Source: Diabrotica undecimpunctata (Eukaryota; Arthropoda; Insecta; Coleoptera; Chrysomelidae). From it: a stretch of DNA of 64,000 nucleotides. The notes under the pieces are model-generated. The model saw only the letters and a program-made list of their open reading frames with translations. It was not told the origin of the DNA and did not search any database. The stretch lies in the NCBI RefSeq assembly GCF_040954645.1, contig NC_092810.1, forward strand, positions 75,336,660 through 75,400,659. The letters are read 5' to 3'. Below are positions 45,401 through 55,944 of the stretch, piece after piece; position 1 is the first letter of the stretch, and each line of letters starts with the position of its first letter. The translations under genes and the position numbers were made by a program.

Positions 45401-45560
45401 ATTGTTAGTGTAGTTTGTATTGAAAGGTAGTGCAGAGGAAAAGATCAGTTGGAAGACGCCAGAACTCGTGGCTGAAAGAACTGAGAAGATGGTTGGACCG
45501 CTCATTTACAGAAATCTTTGGGGCCGAACAGGCCGAAATGAGTTGGGTGTGGTTTCCTCG
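45399..45560 (+). pseudogene. Non-LTR retrotransposon C-terminal fragment
   Basis: One frame reads VQRKRSVGRRQNSWLKELRR and continues FTEIFGAEQAEMSW. This resembles the GRRRISWLRNLR...LFRAAAS block of the insertions at 4197 and 31252 but is diverged. Element limits are unclear. Confidence 0.5.
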
Positions 45561-46302
45561 ATGAATGTATCGGAGAAAGAATGGGAATCGGGTGATGAGA
45601 GATGTTTGCCTTAACGGCAGAGGAGAGGTTTTTAGATGGACGCCGATCGTCTCGGAATGGTGATGAGACGAAGTGTCAAAGGTCTAAATCCCTTGGGCAT
45701 CTCGCCCTGCCACAGATTCGTTAGGGTATTAGAACCGCAACACTAACTGTGTGCGACACAGGTGTCTGTATGCAGATTTTCCTTCTTCTTTTTAAAGATG
45801 TATAAAAAAAACAAAAGGTGACCGACTAAACCACATCCATCTCACTGTCGTGTCACAAGTTTTCTCTTTCAGTCGTCTCTTAATCTATCTTTTCTAACTC
45901 TCTCCCGTCATCATTTTGCATATTAACCTATTTATCTAACGTTGGAGATTCTCCAGCCCACATCTATCTGCCGTCGCTATTGTTGTTCTATTATGCGTTC
46001 TATTTTCTTTTTCTTCGACATCACCTTTCCTATATACATGATCTCCTGATATTTTTCTCTCCATCATTTGCCCCACAGACTCGTACCCCATCTCACACTC
46101 TCTGTTAGTCGCTCGCCAATGTTACAGTATCGAAACCGTCGCAGTAAAGGCATTCAGCGGATTGTGTCCTCCCGAACCTGTGAAAATAAGCCCCAAAGCA
46201 GCCATGATCTGAAAGCACCTTTGACAGATAATAATCTACATGCCTGTGATTATAATCCATTCAGCTTCCCCGGTTCGGGATAAATAAGTTCGCGATGGAT
46301 GT
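45561..46302. other. Unassigned, less AT-rich DNA
   Basis: No gene was recognised. Base composition is visibly richer in G and C than most of the window, and short frames are not coding-like. Confidence 0.5.
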
Positions 46303-46415
46303 AACCCTCTCATCATCAATCAGCCAATCCCGTCCACTGCTGGACATAGGCCTCCCTCAGTTCTTTCCAGTGTTCTCTACACTGGGCCGCTTGTAGCCAG
46401 TAAACCCTCTCATCA
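46303..46415 (+). mobile_element. Short retroelement insertion with 13-bp target duplication
   Basis: AACCCTCTCATCA occurs at 46303-46315 and 46403-46415 around 87 bp that include CCACTGCTGGACATAGGCCT. From memory, such segments are common in insect repeats. It is probably a truncated non-LTR or SINE copy. Confidence 0.6.
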
Positions 46416-46817
46416 CTCCTATCATTCTCTCCGATCTCCTGATCCCTATGTCGAAACAACCGTTACCTTTCAGGCGCCAGGACATGTAGGGGAACACGAC
46501 CTGTAATCACCGACAGGGCTGCGGCTTATGCAGTCATTTAATCACATATGCTACATACAGCATACAAATTCTGCCCACGCGCACCATAAGCATCCTTTAA
46601 GCCGGTATTTCTACCGCCCCACATTACACCAGGACCGCGTAAAAGATGATAGACTGCACAACAGTATGAAGTACCCTCCTGCTCTAGAATTTTGTCCCCA
46701 ATGTTTTGTATTATCCTCCCCACCACAGCCGCTCCCTGTGAGTCATTACCTATCAGCAAATGTTAACCTTACCTTCCATTATTACCTCAAGGACTTTCCT
46801 GTTTACGCCTCTAAGGT
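46416..46817. other. Unassigned DNA
   Basis: No gene or repeat was recognised; composition is as in 45561-46302. Confidence 0.45.
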
Positions 46818-47060
46818 GGCGGTCATAGCTCAGTGGCTAGGCCCGAGTTTGTTTCTGATACACACCAGTAATTTTTCAATTTCTAATTTAACTGAGCCAC
46901 CACCGCGCCTAGGAGGGCGGGTAAAGTAGTCGGTCCAGGTTTTGTAAGTTGTCGTCCATACTAAAACCTTAGCCAAAAAGCTACACGAATAGAAGATTTG
47001 CAGTAAGTCAATTGGCTGCAGTGCGACCAGTTGTAACAACAAACGGCTTCTAAAAAAAAC
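46818..47060 (+). repeat. tRNA-related SINE candidate
   Basis: The start GGCGGTCATAGCTCAGTGG contains a good RNA polymerase III A box (TAGCTCAGTGG) and is followed about 25 bases later by a degraded B box-like GTTTCTGATAC. The body ends in an A-run near 47060. It is not a functional tRNA because the anticodon arm and acceptor pairing are absent. Confidence 0.45.
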
Positions 47061-47399
47061 TTACTGTTTCCTTGCCCATACACAGGCACATTTAAAAATC
47101 ACTCCTTAACTCTTACTAGGGCCTCTAAATACTATGGCCTCAGTCTTATCATGCCCATGGTAATGAGTTAATGAGGGGCTCTGCCAGGGACGGCCAACCT
47201 TTCCCTAGCTACTAGTGGGAACAACATGAATGTACAACAAAAAAACCAAAAAACAAAACGAAATTCCGAGGCTGAATCAAAACGTTCATCTCTACCCGAA
47301 GCCGGAGTTGAGGATGGACAGCAATGTTTATCTCAAATTTCGGCCCAAGCGGAGGATGGGCAAGGACCACCTCAGGAAACTGAAGACAAAGATAAAGAA

Positions 47400-48560
47400 C
47401 TACTTGGAAAACCATCTATGAGGGAATCGAAGATTTCCCGTAGGCTTCCAGGCTACAAAATGCCGAGAGCGGTACGTATGGGTTTTATACCAAAACCAGG
47501 TAGGGTGGACAACACTCTATCAAAGGCTTTCCGACCAATTAGCCTAACATCGTTTCTCTTGAAAATGGTGGAAAGGCTATGCGACAGGTACATAAGAGAT
47601 GAAGTTCTGGTTCATACTTCAACCAAATCAGCATGCATATAGGTATATTCACAGACATTGAGGGAGCGTTTGATAAAACCACATTTCCAACCATCACCCA
47701 ATAGCTCAATGTCAGGAATGTTCCCCTGGCCGTAAGCGAATTCAGTATGCTGTTAAATAGAGCAATAAGCATAAATGTAGAAGACGTTTCTGTTACAGTC
47801 ATGGTTACGAGGGGGTGTCCACAGGGAGGGGTACTATGACCACTCCTCTGGAACATAATTGTAGACAGCCTGGCTGACCAACTCAGCACCAACGGGTTCT
47901 ACACAAGAGCCTAAGAAAACGATATTGCTGTCCTGCAAAGCGGTAAGTTTGAGTACACACTATGTGAGAGATTGCAAGTTGCTCTCCGACTAATAGAAAC
48001 ATAGTGCAAAGAACACTCACTATCTATAAATTCTAAGAAGATAGAGATGGTCCTCCTCACCGGAAAAAGAATAATCACAGGCTGAATACCCTCAAGGATT
48101 CTAAACTACAGTCTAAACTTTTCTGAGCAACAAAATATAGGCAACAGCGATTAACAAAGTAAACCATATTCAGCGGATGGTTTGCATAAATATAACAGGT
48201 TACATGAAAACAACACCAACTGCTGCGATAGAGTTGGTCATTGGCATCACGACTCATAAACATACATGTCAAAGAGGTGGCGCTGGTGACAATGATGCGA
48301 CTACGTTCAGCTGGTGCAAACCTTGATGTAGGAATGGGACAATTGAGAATTCGTTTCTGGCGGAGAGCTGGATGTACCCCTGATACAGTCAGGCTACGAC
48401 TTAATTAAACCAAAGTTTGTCTTTGACAAACCCTGCAAACTCGAAACAAGACAGTAGAGGGAGACAAACTTGGCAAATGCGTATTGCATATTCACCGATG
48501 GCTCCAAAATGGAAGAAGGCTCAGGATGCGGGATACTCCAGATCACAATTATTACAGATA
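47400..48560 (+). pseudogene. R1-like non-LTR RT and RNase H remnant
   Basis: In shifting frames it reads GFIPKPGRVDNTLSKAFRPI, SLTSFLLKMVERL, FTDIEGAFDKT, RGCPQGGVL, LLWNIIVDSLADQL, ENDIAVLQSGKF and finally IFTDGSKMEEGSGCG, the RNase H start. The YADD box is altered. This order and wording fit the R1 group. Many stops and frameshifts mark it as old. Confidence 0.8.
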
Positions 48561-50730
48561 CAATTATTATTGTTATATATGTTCCCAGAAAAAATAATCA
48601 AATAATAAATACGTTTTTACACAATTACTATGACTCCCACAGGTAAAATAAAGAAATAATCACATTTCAGGTTTATTTTTTATGTTGTCGCGTAAGTATT
48701 AGTCTCGTAAGTAATTGTTTAAGGTTCGTTACGTTTCGTTACCATTGATTTTTACTATTTTGACAAATATAGTAGTCTATTTTCTATAATCTGATTTTTA
48801 TTTAGATACTTTATCCTTAAACAAATCAGCCTTAGGAAGAAATAATAACTTAAATCTTTGAAAAAATGATAATAAGAAAAATAGTGACACCAAAAACTTT
48901 AACAAAGTTTTAATTTGTATTTTTAGAACGATTTCCGAGGTAGAAATGGAAGCATCAACGTTATAATACTTTTAATTATAATTAAAAATGTGGTTTATTC
49001 CCAAAAAAAAGTTATTTTGAAATAAAGGCAACCAGAGCTTATACAGGAGGGTACAGATGCATGTATGTATTATTTACCAATTAAAGCTAAGACGGGTAAT
49101 TTTTTGTGGCGCCCTTTAAATCAAAATTGTCAGGTTAGAATATTTTTTCTATTGCAAAAGTGAATATATTGTGTTTGTTAATACTTATAAAGAAAAACCA
49201 AACAAACATTTCTTTTTCATCATGTGTTTTCTAAATTTTGACGTGTTTTAAGTTGTTTTTAACTCCACTTTTGTATTGTTTCCTAATTTTATTTTATTTT
49301 GTGTCTGATCATAGTGCGGTTCTTAGAAAATGTACTCTTGTCTTTCCTATTCTTAAAATTTATCTTTACTTTTTTTCTTTATTAGTTGTAATAATTTATC
49401 TGTTGTATTAAATGTGTTTTTGTTCGTGTTTTATTTATTTCATATATTCAGAGAGATTGCGATACATAGCCCATACTGCTATATATCTTTAAATTATTGT
49501 TTATATAGATTTTATTAATATGTATATTGGTTTTAATTTAATACATTTAATTTTTTTCAGGTAAGTTTGATTACTGTATCGACTATCTGAATTATGTAAG
49601 TGTATTATTAATATTAAACTTATAAACCAAAGGAAGATATATTTCGTTCACCATACCTGAATCTAATAATAGTAAAATTGTCATCATAAATTCGAATGAA
49701 TTTAAATGTTAATACAATCAAGAGCGCATAATAAGTTAAAAGCTAAAGTAAAAGCTGTTTAGCATTTGAAATTGTGTTCAACGCCCATAATGAATCAGGA
49801 CCACCACTAATCAAGTATGATAATTTTAAAACAATGACTTACTCGAAATGGGAATGGGTTTTACATTGCTTTTATTTCAAGACGTCGTTGTATAATTAGA
49901 GCACATTTAGATCCTTTAGAGTACAGAATATTGATGTTAATAAGATTTGCATTTGGTATGTATTAATTGCATAACATGGCTTTTTTACATTTTACTAGTA
50001 TTTATAAAAAAAATTTTTTCAATAACTTTCTTATGAGATACTGTCATTATACAAGATTCGGAATGAACCATAATTACAAAATTGAAAATGTGTTATTTGA
50101 CGTTTCGACGCTCAGACTTCAAGCCATTTTAAAATCACAATGTGTCAAATTTAAACACAACATGTTAATTTCTTGTGATTAAAAAAATTATTATCCTTGG
50201 ACTATTAATTTTATCTTCCTCACTACTTATATAATTTGAAATAGAAATCTTTAAAATGGTATTAATATCATTTCAAGTATAATACTCTTAAATAAAATTA
50301 TCAATATTACTTATTGGATTTTATTTTTGGGACGGCTTTATTTGGGGATAGTTCCTTTGATTAGACGAAATTAATTTGAACTAATGAAGTTTGTATTAAA
50401 TAAAAAATGGTAGTATGTAATAGGGCTGTATTGGTACCTTTCATGACATCCTGTACTCTCTTTTAGTAATTCCAACATAAATCTTAAGGGGGACTAAAAA
50501 CAATACCGCCTAATATATAAGTTATAGAACATACAATGTTTTCTTAAGATTAAATTATTTTGCTTATACTCGCGTATACTTACATTACGTTGGGATCAAC
50601 CGTTTATCTTATTCATCGTTAAATTAACAATGTGAGAATCTGAACTACTATATTTGTTCTTGAAATAAACCGCAATAGTTATAATGAATTTTAATAATCT
50701 ATTAATATGGATTCTCCTTGCCGTAAGCTT
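48561..50730. other. AT-rich DNA without recognisable feature
   Basis: Only chance open frames were seen; no element boundaries. Confidence 0.6.
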
Positions 50731-50859
50731 TTCAAATTTTTATTAGGTATTCCAAAACCACGGGCACAGAATACTAACACACATTTTCCACAAAAATGGT
50801 CAAAAATTGAACCTAATCTACTATTTGATAAGTTTTAACAGAAATAATGTATTTACAAA

Positions 50860-51170
50860 AGTGCTATTGGACAAAATTTTTAAAATTGAGAAACACGTTG
50901 AGATTTATTTTATCAAAAAATAAACCTAATAATGCCAAGTCAGGGACTCTGTCGATAAAATACCTGTCAATGTGAAAATATTTATTTTGGTGAAACTTCG
51001 AAACCACTAAATGTTAGGAGAAATGAACATGTATACTAAATTACAAATAAGGTATGCAACAGGCGTGGGACAATGCACATAGAGTTTTTCTGTACAAACA
51101 TTTGTAATCTACCATCAACTTTGGGAGTCAAAGCTTATACAACCAGCGATTTCGCTGATTATGGAGTTAT
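50860..51170 (+). pseudogene. Penelope-like element fragment (RT end and GIY-YIG start)
   Basis: The plus strand reads NTLRFILSKNKPNNAKSG and, after a frameshift, PCQCENIYFGETSKPLNVRR followed by NEH. The CxC...YxGET...R...EH pattern is the start of the GIY-YIG endonuclease of Penelope-like elements. The remainder is decayed. Confidence 0.7.
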
Positions 51171-51316
51171 TTTATTATTATATTATTATTTCGCCGATTT
51201 AAGAGGTAGATTTGATCAAAAGTTATAGTACCAAATTTAAACTAAAAAATAATCAAAAAAATATGTTGAACAAAATAAGGTGGTAGTAAATTTAATAATA
51301 ATATGAAACTTTATTT

Positions 51317-53040
51317 AGAATAGAATAGAAATATGCTTTATTGTCACTGAAAATTGTGCAATCTTATGAACAAAGCTTTTCAAAAAGTCAGAAAAATAAC
51401 AATAACAATTTAAAATTTACTGAAATAAAATAAATCGTCAATACACAACACAAAAGATAAAATCAACAAACCATTGCAAAATTTTAATAAATTGCAAATT
51501 GCATAATAAAACCTTAAGAACTAATAAGTTTCAGTTGGTGCTGGTGATACCCAAATATGTATAAAAATACGTTAGTTACTTGTACATAAAGGTACTGCAA
51601 TTTCATAGTTATTCGTTAAGAAATTCTTTTACTGGATAATATGTTTTTTCAGATACATAGATAGGCTTTTGTTATTTTACGGAACAAGGAAAAATGTTGA
51701 AGATTTAAGTTGTAAAGGGAGATGGTTGTATATTTTTTTTTTGCTGAATATAATATAGATTTTTTACTTACTCATTGGACGGGATCGGTAAACACACGTC
51801 AAAGGTTGAATTTCTGGTGAAGTAGTCATGATTAGGTCTTGCTGAAAAAACATGTAGGTATTTACGAATTAAGCAAACAGTTTCTGAAATATATAAAGAG
51901 GGAAACTTTAAAATCACGTGATTTTTGCAGTAGCTTATGCAATGTGTTATTCTACTGGGGGCAAAAAGATACCGTGTTACTCTTTTTTGTAATTTAAAAA
52001 TAATATCAGATTGGGCAGCTGTACTAGAACTCCCAAAAAGGAAGGCCATATCAAAGATGAGAAAGAAAAATGTGTTATTTTGAAAGCTGCTAAATTGATT
52101 TCCTTCGAAACAGATCTTATTGCATAGCAGGCTGAGACTGGTTTCTTACTTAACAAATCGATATGAAGGGACTATTTGAGGTTGCTGTCTATAAAAATAC
52201 CAAAAAAATGTTACAGAATCAACGATACTGATCTGACTGTTATTAAGAAGCAATGGTTGGAGAGCTAATTTATAGTACAATGCTACTGTCTTATCCACTT
52301 TATAAGAGAGTAAATAAGAGTCGGACCAGGTTTTTATTTTAAGTAGATCAGAAGTTTTACTTGCATGAAGAGTTGCAATACTAAAGTTCCTCCAGGTTAT
52401 ACTGGTATCATCAGCAAAAAGAAAAATTTTTCCATCGATTTTTAAATTAGTAATATTATTTATAAAGATAAGCAAAAGTAAAGGACCCAATACTTAATCT
52501 TGTGGTACTCCACATACAATGCCTATTGTTGTTTCCTATTTCCCAAGTGAGAATGGAGCCAATTCAAAGAAATATCTCGAATTCCGTAGAAATTTAGTTT
52601 TTTTATCAAAATCTCGTGATTTACACAATCAAAAACTTTGGCATGTGGGCAATTTTTATGGATAGTCTATCAGTACTAAAGGAAGATTTGCTTTTGATAC
52701 TATTGATTGTTTAGATCCGTTCAGATTTATGAACTGGTCTTATAAAAAATGAATTCTTTTTTGAATTGAGGAGATAGGAAATAAGATCTTGTGGCAAAAT
52801 AGTTGACATATTTTTACTCACATTAACGAAGTATTCATTTAGTTTTTCAGGGTTTGGAAAAAAAAATGTTTTTTGAGCTTTATTAGTTTTATTTCGAAGA
52901 TCGTTTATTATGGACAAAGTTTCTTTTGCAACATTTTTAGAGTTTCTCAGACGATTTTGATAGTACATTTTTTAGCTGTTTTAATACGTTTTAGATAGGT
53001 TTCTCTGTACTTGGTGGTATATTCAGTGACAAATACATTG
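51317..53040 (-). pseudogene. CR1/Jockey-like non-LTR element, 3' half
   Basis: The minus strand from right to left holds YRETYLKRIKTAKKMYYQNR and the linker with LNEYFVNVS (52968-52711). RT with GPLLLLIFINNIT and FADDTSI lies in 52490-52146. The C-terminal LQKRVTRYLF, FPSLYISETVCLIRKYLH and HDYFTR lie in 52049-51768. The 3' end at 51317-51345 is AATAAAGC followed by TATTC repeats. Several stops and a missing middle RT section are seen. Confidence 0.78.
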
Positions 53041-53110
53041 GTAGTAAATTTCTTGATGTACAGTATTCACACACATATTCTTGGCTGAAATGCGTATACC
53101 TTTGGTATAC

Positions 53111-53115
<5 letters not shown>

Positions 53116-53207
<92 letters not shown>

Positions 53208-53227
53208 TATATATATATATATATATA

Positions 53228-53287
<60 letters not shown>
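53116..53287. repeat. (TA)n microsatellite, about 170 bp
   Basis: The longest TA array in the window, with three embedded GA/CT interruptions that are symmetric around 53210. Confidence 0.92.
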
Positions 53288-53288
<1 letters not shown>

Positions 53289-53460
53289 CAAACAACAGTT
53301 TATTACGGTTGCAGTCAGAAAATTGGCCGGGATTTTAATGAAACACTCTTTTGACTTTTTGTCTAGCTTTCGGAATGGTTTTATCTCTTTTTCAAGACAC
53401 TGTAATAAGAAAAATATGTAAATATTTATAAAATATCACAATTCTTCAGTGCAACTTTCT
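53288..53460. repeat. Dispersed repeat related to 28913-29105
   Basis: It shares CAGTTTATTA, GCAGTCAGAA, ACACTCTTTTGACTTTTTGT and CTTTTTCAAGACA with the copy at 28930, and again starts directly at a (TA)n array. Confidence 0.65.
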
Positions 53461-55179
53461 AGTCGTTGAGATTATTTGTAAAAGCATTGACACTCAACAT
53501 TAATGCGTAATTCCTATTGTTTCAGCTCACTTCAGTTTTTGATAGATTTCGTCACAGGAACTACACGTAGATAGCCGAATCCAATATTGAAGTTTTGTTT
53601 GAAAATCTAGCGATATGTGTAGTACGAAGAATAATTTTCAGGGTGCAGTTCCATATACCTATTACCTATGCATTTTCAATATGTTTAATTCTTCTGGGAA
53701 ATACATGCGTCCTGGGTTGTCTGTCAAACTATAATGACTTTTACATGTCTTGAAAGAACTGATGTGCGATTTGATCAGGCGATAGTGGTTTTGTTCATTG
53801 AAGTTATAATATGCGGGTCTCTCTTATCTATTGTTGCGAGACCTGTTAATTTCAACAAATGTTGAATATTCTCAACCTGTTTGTTTTAAATACCGTTTCA
53901 TTAAACGCATTATCCTCGACTTTGAGAAAAACAGGAAATCTTTATGTAGCTATATTGGGGCTTTTATCATCCTCTTCTACCCTTCTTAACCTGCGGCACT
54001 GAATTTGGACCACAGAAATGAGTAAAGTTAAATACGAATTTAGGTAATCATGGGAATTGAACGAAATAACCTTTTTAAGAATTAATCTTCCGTTTGCGTC
54101 GTCCACTTTCTCCATGCACTTCAACCTTTTGCATTGACAATTGTGATCTAATTAAGCACATCTCTCATCCAGAACGACGGCAGAAAATACACGAAAACAC
54201 CACTACCTGCGTGTTTAGATCTACTTCACACGGGACATGCATGTTCTCTTGCTCAGAAACACAAGACCTCGACTTTTGACTTTAAGATCTATGGATTTGC
54301 AGTCCATTTGCTTCCTAAGTTTCTGTTTCCAGAGAAGTTTGTTTCTTGTAGCAACCTTTTGTCTTGTACTCTGACAGTGGTACTTATATATGTTAGTGAG
54401 CGGTATAATATGAGTTGAATATATCAGGTTGTTGAATAATTACTTTACTGGATCGCTTTAGACTGCAATCGAATGATAGTGTTATAGGTGACTTTGTTGC
54501 AAACTTATAAATCTACGATTAAAATATTACTTCCAGTTGTGAGTATCTAACGCCTAAGCATAAAAAACTAATTTTGAATTTGATGGGTTTTTTCAATTCT
54601 AATTTCATCTCTATGGTGAATCAATATTTCCATTTCTGGCTATCATCAAAGTGAAGGTGTTATTATGTTGACATCACCTGAGGAACTAGACTTTCTCTGG
54701 GACGTAGTAAAGTTACTGTCTTTCCGCTACTGATTATCTGAGACAGTAAAATTACTGTATTACTAATTCAGTAATAAAATAAATCCTAAATATTTTGAAG
54801 TAGTAAAAAAAATCTTTTATGGTTACTCAAAAAATTATCACAAAAAACGCTCGTAGTAATTCAAGAAATTACCTATAAACTAACGTCATATAATGTGAAC
54901 CAAAAAGGAATGAATTGATGAAGTCTAATTGAAGTTTAAAGAACACAACTACCGAAAGAAGTATACGACTACCATATACGACAAACAACTAGTACTAAGG
55001 AGACATCCCATTAGTGTTTCGTGTGCAAAATCGGGAAATCATAATCGTTAAGACAAAAGAAGTAATTAACAGAAACGATAAATATGTTTTATAGTTTACT
55101 TTAAAGAAAGATAATTACAAGATTAAATATTATTTTATTACGGACGGTATTTGTTGTAATATAATACTATTATATATAT
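53461..55179. other. Unassigned DNA with a possible coding remnant
   Basis: The minus strand at about 53640-53850 reads RPAYYNFNEQNHYRLIKSHI and then YSLTDNPGRMYFPEELNILK. This looks coding-like but was not assigned. The rest shows nothing recognisable. Confidence 0.35.
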
Positions 55180-55397
55180 GGAAATGTTTCTTCAACGTCG
55201 ATATTCCCAAAAAAAAATCTTTATTTCGAAAATAAGTTACAATTTTTGAGAAATTCTACAAACTACTACATTTAATGATTTAAACTTGACTATTGAAACA
55301 TAATAATTACAATAATAATAAAAATATTGATTTCTTCCTATTTATAACGTCGGATATCGGAATCTGCTGATTCTTAATAGTAAGGGAGCTTATGGCT
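55180..55397 (-). repeat. Probable 3' LTR of element G
   Basis: It begins (minus strand) right after the purine tract GGAGGAGAAATG at the env end and carries AATAAAG near 55225. The far end is uncertain, near a short TATATATA at about 55175-55182. No second LTR is in the window to confirm it. Confidence 0.45.
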
Positions 55398-55944
55398 ACA
55401 TTTCTCCTCCCTCCATTGGTTGGGACTTCGTCCTCGAAGTTTTGGTTACTTCGGCTATCAGCTCGTCTAGTATCTGGATCTGGGCAGGATGCAATTTTTC
55501 TCCAAATAGGATTTTGGAAATTCGTTTTCTTTTCCTAATTAGGAAGATTATTAGGAAAGCTAAAATAGTTAAAAATATTATAACAGAAGTGGTGCTCAGT
55601 CCTATGGATAATCGGGGTAGTACTTCTATGGTATCTATTGGTTGAATTTGGCCATGTGTCTCTGGGATTGTTAATTTTTCAATTTTCATCTCATGGTTTG
55701 GTATTAATTTTATTGGAACAATTTTTGGAATGGAAATATCTTGAGACGTCTTTTTATTAAATTGGATACCTTCAATCATTATTGGTACATCTGTCGTCAA
55801 GAGGCTGGTTGAATTAATTTCTATCTGCTGGATTCTCATTGGGTGAACTATTCCTAGCAATATGACTTTGCTGGTTTCTTGGAAAAAGTTCTCTGTGATT
55901 AATGTTTTTGTGCAATTATCTACATTGGGTATGTTACATTTGGA

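Noticed and set aside
45420..45614. 64-residue open frame as a gene
   Set aside because: The overlapping frame matches a non-LTR C-terminal domain much better, so this one is a shadow.
46818..46890. Functional tRNA gene
   Set aside because: The A box is good, but the acceptor stem, anticodon arm and B box do not fit a cloverleaf.
54094..54279. Cys-rich short open frame
   Set aside because: No motif order, no neighbour support, and composition like the surrounding non-coding DNA.
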